Positions 34,043-43,449 of a stretch of 64,000 nt of DNA are shown here, piece by piece. A program made the translations under genes and the position numbers. This stretch comes from Actinocrinis sp035653575 (GTDB lineage Bacteria > Actinomycetota > Actinomycetes > Streptomycetales > Catenulisporaceae), in NCBI RefSeq assembly GCF_035653575.1, contig NZ_DASRBQ010000118.1, positions 58,655 to 122,654 of the forward strand, written 5' to 3'. The notes below the pieces were generated by a model. It searched no databases. It was given only the letters and a program-made list of their open reading frames with translations, and was not told where the DNA came from. Numbering within the stretch: position 1 is the first letter of the stretch; the number at the start of each line of letters is the position of its first letter.

Positions 34043-34735
34043 ATGACGGATACGATCCTGACCTCTCTGGACGTATCGAAGCGGCCGCGCACCGCCGACG
34101 AAGCCGCGGTCTGGTACGCGGCTGCCCTGGGTTGGCCGGTCACCCCCGGAATCGGCCTCGACAGTGACGCGACACACAGCCGAACCCCGAGCGAAGGACT
34201 CGACTGTTCCGGCGCGTGGCTGGCGCCCGGCCCCTGGCAGTGGGCCGCCTCCGCCGTGCCCGATCTCGTGCGCACGGTCTGGCGGCTTAGTCCGGGCTCG
34301 CCGGTGCTCGCCGTGCTCGGCCGTCCGGTGCCCGGCGCCCGGCGGCTGGGCATCGTGGACGTGCCGTCGCTGGTCGGCGTGGCGGCGCTGGAACGGCTCG
34401 GCAAGAACCCGGCGGCGGTCGGGCCGATCACCGACGGCCAGGGGCGCATCCGGTTCCTGGTCGACCTCGGCGCCGACGGCGAGCCCGAGTACGGCCTGAG
34501 CAAATGGCGCGAGGCCGGGGTCGATCTGCGCATTTGGGGGCGCGGCCGCTGCTGTCCGCTGCCTACGCCGGGGGCGGTCGGTCCCTCGTGGGTGGTGTGG
34601 GCCGTGCCACCGGACCCGCAACGGCGCACGCTCCCCCACGCGCGCCAGGTGACCGCTGTGCTGGACCGTGCGGTACGCGACGCGTATCCGTCGCTCTGGG
34701 ACGCCGCGGTACATCAGGAGCAGGCTCTCTCATAG
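34043..34735 (+). CDS. Prim-Pol-like (bifunctional DNA primase/polymerase N-terminal domain) protein
   Basis: A 230-residue protein whose pattern (VWYAAALGWPVTPG, later SPVLAVLGRPVPGARRL, VDVPSLVGVAALERLG, GVDLRIWGRG and GPSWVVWAVPP) matches the standalone Prim-Pol-N-like proteins that I know from Streptomyces. The usual catalytic acidic pair of active Prim-Pol enzymes is not evident to me, so it may be non-catalytic. It is divergent from mshB and ends 9 nt before the S9 peptidase start. GGGGAAGGA lies 15 nt before the ATG, which is far for a ribosome site. Confidence 0.55.
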   Translation: MTDTILTSLDVSKRPRTADEAAVWYAAALGWPVTPGIGLDSDATHSRTPSEGLDCSGAWLAPGPWQWAASAVPDLVRTVWRLSPGSPVLAVLGRPVPGARRLGIVDVPSLVGVAALERLGKNPAAVGPITDGQGRIRFLVDLGADGEPEYGLSKWREAGVDLRIWGRGRCCPLPTPGAVGPSWVVWAVPPDPQRRTLPHARQVTAVLDRAVRDAYPSLWDAAVHQEQALS

Positions 34736-34744
34736 CATCGGGGC
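34733..34744 (+). promoter_or_regulatory. Leaderless-type -10 box of the S9 peptidase gene
   Basis: TAGCAT at 34733-34738 is 6 nt before the ATG at 34745. It overlaps the stop codon (TAG) of the upstream gene, so the peptidase can be transcribed separately. Confidence 0.4.
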
Positions 34745-36943
34745 ATGGCCGAAGAGATCTCCTTTCCCCGGCAGTTCGCCCGTACCCAGCGCTTCACCCT
34801 GGGTGTGCCACGGGCCTTCGCGATCGCCCCGGACGGTAGCCGGATCGCGTTCCTGCGCACCAAGACCGGCGCCGATCGCGCCACCTGCCTGTGGACCGCC
34901 GACCCGGACACCGGAGCGGAGCGGCTGATCGCCGACCCGGTGGACCTGCTGGCCGGCAGCGCCGGCGAGGAACTGACGGTCGAGGAGAAGGCCCGGCGGG
35001 AGCGCTCGCGGCAGGGCGCCGCGGGCATCGTGGACTTCGCGACCGACGGGGCGGTGCGGGTTGCTGCCTTCGCCCTGTCCGGGCGGCTGTTCCTGGCCGA
35101 CCTGGAGGCCGGCACGGTGCGCGAGCTACCGGCCGAGGGCCCGGTGATCGACCCGCGGCCGGATCCGACCGGAGCCCACGTGGCCTACCTTTCCGGCGGA
35201 GCGCTGCGCGTCATCGGCTTCGACGGCGCTGCGGACCGGGCGCTCGCGGAGCCGGACGGCCCGAACGTGACCTACGGCGCCGCGGACTTCATCGCGGCCG
35301 AGGAGCTGGACCGGCACCGCGGTTACTGGTGGTCCCCGGACGGCACCCAACTGCTGGCCGCTCGGGTGGACGACACGCCGGTGACCCGCTGGCACATCGC
35401 CGATCCGGCCAATCCGGGACAGCCGGCCCGCGAGGTCGGATACCCGGCGGCCGGCACCGCGAACGCGCTGGTCGGCCTGGTTCGGCTCGGCCTCGACGGC
35501 TCGCGCACCCCGGTGGTCTGGGAGGGCGCCCAGTCCGAGCAGTCAGCACAGCCCGCCGAGTCCACGCAGTCCGCGGCGTCGGTGTTCGAGTACCTCGTCT
35601 CAGTGCACTGGTCCGCGCACGGTCCCGCGCTGCTCGTCGTGCTTTCGCGGGACCAGCGCACCTCACGGATCCTCGCCGTGCAGCCGGACGGCTCGACCAG
35701 CACGCTGATCGAGGAGTGCGACCCGGTCTGGATCGAGTCCGGCCCCGGCGCTCCCGCGTGGTCGCGCACCGGGGAACTGGCCTGGATCGCGCCGCGCGGC
35801 GACGCCTACCGCCTGCTGGTCGGCGACCGTGTGCTGACCCCGGACGGCGTTCAGGTCCGCGCGCTGCTCGGATTCGACGCGCGCCACGCGTACTTGTCCG
35901 TGTCCTTCGATGATCCGACGCGGATTCACATCGTGCGCGTCGCGCTGGCCGACGGCTCCCTGACTCAGCTCAGTTCGGCCGACGGCGTGAACGCCGCGGC
36001 GATCGGCGGTTCGCTCGCCGTCGTCACCTCCGCGACGCTGCACGAGCCGAACCGGCGTATCACGGTGCTGCGCATCGGCGACCGCGGCGAGGACGGAGGC
36101 GAAGGCGTCGCGCCCAAGCAGCTCAGCGAGCTGCGATCCGTCGCCGAGCAGCCGCGCCTCACGGCCAGGCCCCGCGAACTCGTCCTCGGCGAGCGTGAGC
36201 TGCGTGGCGTGCTCCTGCTACCGTCCGATCACACGCCGGGAACGAAACTGCCCGTGCTGCTCGACCCGTACGGCGGTCCGCACGGACAGATGGCCGTCGC
36301 GTCGCACAACGCGTTCCTCTCCTCCCAATGGTTCGCCGATCAGGGCTTCGCCGTGCTGGTCGTGGACGGCCGCGGCACTCCCGGGCGCGGCCCGGCCTGG
36401 GATCGCGCGGTGCGTGACGACTTCGTCGGAGCAACGCTCGAGGACCAGGTCGACGCCCTCGACGCGCTCCTGAAGCAGGTCCCCGACCTGGATCGCGGCC
36501 GGGTCGCGATCCGCGGCTGGTCATACGGCGGCTACCTGTCGGCGCTGGCCGTGCTCAAGCGGCCGGACGTGTTCCACGCGGCGATCGTCGGCGCGCCGGT
36601 CACCGACTGGCGGCTGTACGACACCGGATACACCGAGCGTTATCTCGGGCATCCCGATCTGGCGCCCGAGGTCTACAACGCGAATTCGCTGTTCCCTGAT
36701 GCGGGGCCGGGGGCATGGCAGTGGGCTGAGCCGCACCGTCCGATGATGATCATTCACGGGTTGGCCGACGACAATGTGGTCGCCGCACACACCTTGCGGC
36801 TCTCCTCCGCGCTGCTGGCCGCCGGCCGGCCGCACGAGGTGCTGCCGCTGTCCGGGGTGACCCACATGACGCCGCAGGACGTGGTCACAGAGAACTTGAT
36901 GCTTCTACAAGTTGACTTCCTACGACGAGCGCTCGGCGACTGA
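34745..36943 (+). CDS. Prolyl oligopeptidase-family (S9, DPP-IV-like) serine peptidase
   Basis: A 732-residue peptidase that would cleave short peptides after proline. The N-terminal half is a DPP-IV-like beta-propeller (with a DxxxxxRGYWWSPDG-like block). The C-terminal alpha/beta-hydrolase domain carries the catalytic triad: nucleophile Ser about 593 in GWSYGGY, Asp 675 in HGLADDN, and His 707 in GVTHMTP. There is no signal peptide, so a cytosolic location is likely. One insertion is a short run of repeated Ser/Gln/Ala (around QSEQSAQPAESTQSA). It appears monocistronic. Confidence 0.92.
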   Translation: MAEEISFPRQFARTQRFTLGVPRAFAIAPDGSRIAFLRTKTGADRATCLWTADPDTGAERLIADPVDLLAGSAGEELTVEEKARRERSRQGAAGIVDFATDGAVRVAAFALSGRLFLADLEAGTVRELPAEGPVIDPRPDPTGAHVAYLSGGALRVIGFDGAADRALAEPDGPNVTYGAADFIAAEELDRHRGYWWSPDGTQLLAARVDDTPVTRWHIADPANPGQPAREVGYPAAGTANALVGLVRLGLDGSRTPVVWEGAQSEQSAQPAESTQSAASVFEYLVSVHWSAHGPALLVVLSRDQRTSRILAVQPDGSTSTLIEECDPVWIESGPGAPAWSRTGELAWIAPRGDAYRLLVGDRVLTPDGVQVRALLGFDARHAYLSVSFDDPTRIHIVRVALADGSLTQLSSADGVNAAAIGGSLAVVTSATLHEPNRRITVLRIGDRGEDGGEGVAPKQLSELRSVAEQPRLTARPRELVLGERELRGVLLLPSDHTPGTKLPVLLDPYGGPHGQMAVASHNAFLSSQWFADQGFAVLVVDGRGTPGRGPAWDRAVRDDFVGATLEDQVDALDALLKQVPDLDRGRVAIRGWSYGGYLSALAVLKRPDVFHAAIVGAPVTDWRLYDTGYTERYLGHPDLAPEVYNANSLFPDAGPGAWQWAEPHRPMMIIHGLADDNVVAAHTLRLSSALLAAGRPHEVLPLSGVTHMTPQDVVTENLMLLQVDFLRRALGD

Positions 36944-37061
36944 ACCGCGGGCACATCCCACGGCTCACCGGCGTCATCCGCGTACCGGACGTCCCGTTGT
37001 AGCAAAATCGTGACAACCGTGCAGCGTCACTGTCGTCTCTGGACACGACAGCTAGGTCTGC

Positions 37062-37087
37062 GGAACCAGTACTCTTTCTGGACGGTC
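37062..37087 (+). promoter_or_regulatory. ECF-type promoter before the sigma-factor gene
   Basis: GGAACC at 37062-37067 and CGGTC at 37083-37087 match the -35 (GGAAC) and -10 (CGTC-like) elements of ECF sigma promoters with 15-16 nt between. It lies about 45 nt before the start of the sigma-factor gene, so autoregulation is likely. A perfect 6-bp inverted repeat (TGTCGT/ACGACA, 37031-37050) is just upstream. Confidence 0.45.
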
Positions 37088-37132
37088 GGTCATGGTCGAA
37101 TCGGGATCACCTCGGAACGCGGGTGACGGCCG

Positions 37133-37711
37133 ATGACCGTCACGTCAGTCGGGGCAGGGATGAGCGACACCGCCGACAACTGGCCGATCCTGGCCGAACC
37201 TGAGCTGGCCGGCCCGCCGTCGGGCCGGCGCAAAGTCGACCACGACGCGGTCGCGGCCGAGCTGTTCGCCGCGCACTACGGACGGCTGGCCGGCTGGTGC
37301 CGCAAGCTGCTCGACGATGACGACACCGCGCACGAGATCGCGATGGAGGCGTTCACCCGGCTGCTCGGGCGGCTGCGCAAGGTGGACGACCCGGTCGGCT
37401 ATCTGTACGTCATAGCCGCCAACCTGGTGCGCGACCACTGGCGCAAGACCAGGCGCGAACGCGAGATGCTCCGGCACACGAAGCAGGCGTACTCGGCCTC
37501 CGGGGGTGAGGCCGAATACCACGGCCGGGATCTGCGCGCGCTGGTGGAGGCGCTGCCGGACCGGCAGCGTGTGACGGTCCTGTTGTACTACTACGCCGGG
37601 TTCCCGCTCGCGGACGTCGCCCGGCTGACGAATCGGCCTGCGGGCACGGTCAAGAGCGACCTGTTCCAGGCCCGTGCGCAATTGCGCCAAGCGCTGGACG
37701 GCACCCGATGA
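37133..37711 (+). CDS. ECF-like RNA polymerase sigma-70 factor
   Basis: A 192-residue sigma factor with regions 2 and 4 only. Region 2 shows AAHYGRLAGWCRKLLDDDD and PVGYLYVIAANLVRDHWRK; region 4 shows LPDRQRVTVLLYYYAGF, then LADVARLTNRPAGTVKSDL. This is the ECF architecture used for extracytoplasmic stress. Its stop overlaps the next start (ATGA), which encodes a membrane protein with an anti-sigma-like N-terminus. A second ATG at 37160 directly after GGGGCAGGG is an alternative start. The regulon is unknown. Confidence 0.9.
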   Translation: MTVTSVGAGMSDTADNWPILAEPELAGPPSGRRKVDHDAVAAELFAAHYGRLAGWCRKLLDDDDTAHEIAMEAFTRLLGRLRKVDDPVGYLYVIAANLVRDHWRKTRREREMLRHTKQAYSASGGEAEYHGRDLRALVEALPDRQRVTVLLYYYAGFPLADVARLTNRPAGTVKSDLFQARAQLRQALDGTR

Positions 37712-38958
37712 CCAACGGCACCCCCTCTTCCGAAGACTCGCAGTTCGATCCGCGCGCCGCGCGCGATCGGCACCCGGGCGGCCCGGACCCGGAGCGAGCC
37801 GACCGGCTCTCCCGCGAGGATCGCTTCGAGGACTCGCTCGCGCAGACCTGGGACGCCGAGGACGCCACGATCGACCGGCGACTACGCTCGCTGATCGGCC
37901 CGGTAACACCCCTGTATGCTCCACCGTACGGTTTCGAGCGGGTCGTGCTGCGGGCGCGGCGGCGGCGCAATCGCGCCGTGCTGGTCGGCCTGGCCGCCGG
38001 ATTCACCGCGATCGCCGTGGCGGCCGGGGGCGTCTTGGTCGGCACCCGGATGACCACGACCACGATCCAGTCCGCCGGGTGCGACTCGGTCGGCAAGACC
38101 GCGCCGGGAGCGGCCGAGCTCGGGGCGTTGAATGCGGGACGCGACACGGTCGTGACATGGGAAGAATCCGACACCGGATTCGGGGGTGTCCCGGCGGCGG
38201 CCGCCGCTCAGGCGGTGGTGCGCATCCGGGACGGGGAGCACGGCATCGGTACCGCGACGAGCGGTGTCGACTCTGGGAGAGAGGTCATGGACCGCAAGTA
38301 CGAATGGGCGATCGGCGGCGTGCTGACCGCCGCCGCGCTCTCGGTCGGCATCGTCGCCGGTTGCAGCTCGAGCAGCAGCGACAACGGGCCCTCGGCGAAC
38401 GCCACCGAGAGCGGTGCCCCCGCGACCACTCAACCGGCGACCAGCGCCGGCCAAGTTCAGCTGCCCTCCGCGACCGCGGTGACCCCGAGCCCCACGGCCT
38501 CCGGGCTGCCGATGTGCGTGTCCACGGACCTGTTCGCGACGGTGAGCATCGTGGCCGGTTCGGCGGGCGCCGGGCACGAGCTCATGAACGTGGAGCTGAC
38601 GAACAACTCCGGCCACACGTGCACCGTGTACGGCTTCCCGGGTCTGCAACTTGAGGACCGCAACAACGCGGGCTTGACCACGCACGTCAATCGCGACTTC
38701 GCGGTGAAACCGACAAAGATCATCGTGGCGAACAACGCCTCGGTGGCGACGACGGTGCGGTTCGACTTCGATGTCCCGGCGGCGGACGAGCCGCAGACCG
38801 GCCCCTGCGAAGCTCAGTCCGTATATATGGGGATCATCCCGCCCGACGAGAAGCGGCAGCTGGCCGCCACCATCGTGGGCGGCCCCGTGACGGTCTGCAA
38901 CCACGGCACCCTTGACGTACTGCCGTTCGTCTCCGGCACCAAGGGCGCCAACCAGTAG
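37708..38958 (+). CDS. Fusion ORF: anti-sigma-like membrane domain + DUF4232-like lipoprotein
   Basis: A 416-residue ORF with two parts. Residues 1-193 have a charged cytosolic region and one helix (VLVGLAAGFTAIAVAAGGVL, about 91-112), as in anti-sigma or sigma-coupled membrane proteins. From Met 194 the sequence is a complete lipoprotein: signal peptide, lipobox ending VAGC at Cys 219, Ser/Thr/Pro linker, and a DUF4232-type domain with MELTNNSGHTC-like motifs (here VELTNNSGHTCTVYGFPG). A strong ribosome site precedes Met 194 (see 38275-38289). No stop separates the parts, so either a two-helix fusion, an independent lipoprotein, or both are made. Confidence 0.7.
   Translation: MTNGTPSSEDSQFDPRAARDRHPGGPDPERADRLSREDRFEDSLAQTWDAEDATIDRRLRSLIGPVTPLYAPPYGFERVVLRARRRRNRAVLVGLAAGFTAIAVAAGGVLVGTRMTTTTIQSAGCDSVGKTAPGAAELGALNAGRDTVVTWEESDTGFGGVPAAAAAQAVVRIRDGEHGIGTATSGVDSGREVMDRKYEWAIGGVLTAAALSVGIVAGCSSSSSDNGPSANATESGAPATTQPATSAGQVQLPSATAVTPSPTASGLPMCVSTDLFATVSIVAGSAGAGHELMNVELTNNSGHTCTVYGFPGLQLEDRNNAGLTTHVNRDFAVKPTKIIVANNASVATTVRFDFDVPAADEPQTGPCEAQSVYMGIIPPDEKRQLAATIVGGPVTVCNHGTLDVLPFVSGTKGANQ
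38275..38289 (+). promoter_or_regulatory. Internal ribosome binding site and ATG for the lipoprotein part
   Basis: GGGAGAGAGG at 38275-38284 lies just before an in-frame ATG at 38287 that starts a complete signal peptide with lipobox. It suggests that the DUF4232-like lipoprotein is also translated on its own from within the longer ORF. Confidence 0.55.
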
Positions 38959-38976
38959 TCGAACCGGTAAGTCAGA

Positions 38977-39020
38977 CGTCGAACGGTCCGGCTCCCGCAG
39001 GAGAGCCGGACCGTTCGACG
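38977..39020. terminator. Very strong bidirectional terminator
   Basis: A perfect 18-bp stem (CGTCGAACGGTCCGGCTC at 38977-38994; GAGCCGGACCGTTCGACG at 39003-39020) with an 8-nt loop lies between the convergent lipoprotein ORF and typA. Confidence 0.88.
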
Positions 39021-39040
39021 TTGCAGGACCCTTCCGAAGG

Positions 39041-40909
<1,869 letters not shown>

Positions 40910-41146
40910 GCCGGTAGCGTCTTTCCTAGGTCGGGAGGGAAGGGCGCTGATCGGTCGGCCAGCCAGCGCGCGAGGCCCCGTCGCCGGTCGCGCTCAGGTG
41001 CTGGGCAGACAACGCCCCCGTCTATGGTACCGGGCAGCAGGCAACCCCACGGACCACACGTCAACGGCCCCGCTGACTTCCGCACCCCGTTGCCGTAAGG
41101 TGTGCCGCGCTCATGAGTTGAGATGCCGGGGAGGGGCGAGTCAGGC

Positions 41147-42436
41147 ATGGCGCGAACAGGTGCGCATCCAGGCGACAGCAAGGCAGTGATCCGTGCCCGG
41201 GCTAGGTCACTGATCCTGGTCGTGCCGCTGATCACCTTTGAGCTCGCAGCGCTGAGCGGACCGCCGACGAGGGCCGGCCAGTTCGCGCTCGGCGTCGCGC
41301 TCTCGGTGGCCGCGATCATCCTCAGCTCGGCGTTGACGATGGCGGTCGGCATCGTGCTCGGTGCCCGGGTGCTCTGGCTGAACATCGGCATCGGGCCACG
41401 GCTCAGCCGCCGGGTGGTCGGCGATCACGTGCGGGTGGTGCGCCTCCTGCCGATCGCGGTCGGCGGTGTCGTCTTGCCGCGAAGGCGCGCCGCACTGGTC
41501 TGGCGTGCCTTCACCGGCTCGTATTTCGTGCTGCTCATCGCCCTGACCGCGGTCGCGGCCTCGCTGCTGCCGGCCTGGTCCGCGCTAACGATGGCGGTGA
41601 TCATCGCCGTGTTCTCCATCCTCATGGCGACGAACCGCGACCCGTCGTCTGGCCGCATGATCATCTCCCGCCTGCTCATCGCGCCCAAAAGGCACACGGA
41701 CCCGGGAATGGCGCGCCCCGACCGCTCCAGTGCGGCGGTTGCCGCGATCGACGCGCAGTTCGGCGACTTCCCCCAGGCGGAGGCGGCGCTCATCCGACTG
41801 CGCGCCGAACCGGACGCCGCACTGAGCGTCGCGCTGCTCACTGTTGAACTGCTCGCGGCGCGCGGCGAGTACGACAAGGCGCTGCGCGTGCCTTTCCCCG
41901 AACCGGATCCGGCAGACGCACCGAGGCTGACCGATGCGCTGTCGGCGATGAATTCAGCCAGATCGGCCAAACTCATGCTGCTGGCCGCCGAGCGAGACCC
42001 GCAACTGGCGGCCAAGGCGCTGTCGATGGCGGGGGCCCACCTGCGATCCGTCGCGGCCAGCGGCATGGCGGCGCAGTCGGACCGGACGGGGCGCGCGCTG
42101 TCGGCGCTGGCGAACGGCGACGCACGCACGGCGGCGAAGATGAACCGCGTTTGCCTCGCCCGCGCCCGCACACCGCTCGCACTGGCTGACGCGCTGTGTA
42201 CTCAGGCACGCATTGAGGCCGTGCGGGGTCGCGCCAAGAAGGCCGCCAAGCGACTCGACGAAGCGGCCCGGCTCGCGCCGTGGTATCCGCGGGTGATGAC
42301 GGTGCGTCAGATAGTCGGCGCGGAAACGGCCACGATCATGCAGCAGCAGCCGCTGCCCGCCCTCGCTGGGACGGACACGGCGCACGTCTTCAGCGAGCCC
42401 TGGTCCGTGACGGGTCCTACCCCCGAAGAGAGCTAA
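41147..42436 (+). CDS. Site-2-protease-like membrane protein lacking the HExxH motif, with helical repeats
   Basis: A 429-residue protein. The N-terminal ~190 residues hold about five membrane helices and a block GARVLWLNIGIGPRL...VRLLPIAVGG that matches the M50 site-2 protease signature after the catalytic helix (GxxVxxFxxGxGP ... RLLPxGG). Where those proteases have HExxH, this protein has SSALT, so the zinc ligands and catalytic Glu are missing. The C-terminal ~240 residues are Ala-rich helical pairs, probably TPR-like. ATG 41147 follows GGGGAGGGG; an ATG at 41123 is also in frame. Divergent from typA. A non-proteolytic regulatory role is inferred. Confidence 0.6.
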   Translation: MARTGAHPGDSKAVIRARARSLILVVPLITFELAALSGPPTRAGQFALGVALSVAAIILSSALTMAVGIVLGARVLWLNIGIGPRLSRRVVGDHVRVVRLLPIAVGGVVLPRRRAALVWRAFTGSYFVLLIALTAVAASLLPAWSALTMAVIIAVFSILMATNRDPSSGRMIISRLLIAPKRHTDPGMARPDRSSAAVAAIDAQFGDFPQAEAALIRLRAEPDAALSVALLTVELLAARGEYDKALRVPFPEPDPADAPRLTDALSAMNSARSAKLMLLAAERDPQLAAKALSMAGAHLRSVAASGMAAQSDRTGRALSALANGDARTAAKMNRVCLARARTPLALADALCTQARIEAVRGRAKKAAKRLDEAARLAPWYPRVMTVRQIVGAETATIMQQQPLPALAGTDTAHVFSEPWSVTGPTPEES

Positions 42437-42500
42437 GCCGAAGCCCGTCGCCGAACGACTACGGAGCGCCGCCTACCCCTCCGACCTGGGCAGTAGGCCA

Positions 42501-42516
42501 TGTGAATTTGGTCACC
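42501..42516. promoter_or_regulatory. CRP/GlxR-type site upstream of sdh
   Basis: TGTGA (42501-42505), six bases, then TCACC (42512-42516) matches 9 of 10 positions of the CRP-family consensus TGTGA-N6-TCACA. A second partial inverted pair, TCAC/GTGA, is at 42521-42533. A possible -10 box TAGAGT is at 42565-42570. Control of sdh by a CRP-like protein is known in actinobacteria; a Rex-type site is an alternative reading. Confidence 0.5.
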
Positions 42517-42629
42517 ATCGTCACTGCGTGTGATAGCGCGACGTTGATCCGCCCTCACAAGGACTAGAGTGCGGTTCGCCGCAGACGAGTTGTGCTGCTT
42601 ACTCCACCGAAGCAGGAGCTTGCACAAGA

Positions 42630-43424
42630 ATGAGCACCGGAACCCTGTCGCCCGGACGGGCAAAGATCGACAAGCCAACGCTGCGGACGGACCGTTACTG
42701 GGTCTCGCCGCTGATCACCTTCGTGGTCTTCATCGCGTTCATCGCGTACGCCACCTTCCGGGCCTTCCAGAACGACCACTACTTCGCCTCGCCCTACATC
42801 TCCCCGTTCTACTCGCCGTGCATCTCGGACAACTGCGTCCCGATGCCGGGCGCCGGGGAGGTCCACTTCATCGGGTCGTGGTGGTCCTGGTCGCCCGCGC
42901 TGCTGGTCCTGATCGTCCCGCTCGGGTTCCGGATGACCTGCTACTACTACCGCAAGGCGTACTACCGCGCCTTCTGGCAGTCGCCGCCGGCCTGCGCGGT
43001 CGCCGAGCCGCACGGCTCCTACTCGGGCGAGACCCGCTTCCCGCTGATCTTCCAGAACTCGCACCGGTACTTCTTCGTGCTGGCCGCGATCTTCAACATC
43101 ATCCTGACCTGGGACGCGATCCTCGGGTTCCGCAACCCGGCCGGGCAGTGGGGGCACATGGGCGTCGGCACGCTGGTGCTGCTCATCAACGCGGCCCTGC
43201 TGTGGCTGTACACCGCGTCGTGCCACTCCTGCCGGCACATCATGGGCGGACGGCTGAAGCATTTCTCCAAGCACCCGATCCGGTACCGCGCCTGGGGCTT
43301 CGTCTCCAAGCTCAACGCCCGGCACATGCAGCTCGCCTGGGTCTCCCTGTTCAGCGTCGCGCTCGCGGACCTCTACGTGCTGCTGGTCTCCGCCAACGCG
43401 TTCAGCGACCCGCGCTTCTTCTAA
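42630..43424 (+). CDS. sdhC: Succinate dehydrogenase membrane subunit (Sdh1-type SdhC)
   Basis: A 264-residue membrane anchor with about five helices, the first gene of the sdhCAB operon. It resembles mycobacterial Sdh1 membrane subunits rather than the small SdhC/SdhD pair of E. coli; no separate SdhD is present. A conserved CHSCRH cluster at residues 198-203 lies at the end of a helix. From memory, a membrane-embedded Rieske-type cluster has been reported for mycobacterial Sdh1, so these residues are candidate metal ligands. A PCISDNC pair lies in an early loop. GGAG lies 11 nt before the ATG. Confidence 0.88.
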   Translation: MSTGTLSPGRAKIDKPTLRTDRYWVSPLITFVVFIAFIAYATFRAFQNDHYFASPYISPFYSPCISDNCVPMPGAGEVHFIGSWWSWSPALLVLIVPLGFRMTCYYYRKAYYRAFWQSPPACAVAEPHGSYSGETRFPLIFQNSHRYFFVLAAIFNIILTWDAILGFRNPAGQWGHMGVGTLVLLINAALLWLYTASCHSCRHIMGGRLKHFSKHPIRYRAWGFVSKLNARHMQLAWVSLFSVALADLYVLLVSANAFSDPRFF

Positions 43425-43449
43425 TCACAGGCAAGAGAGCCGATTTCCC

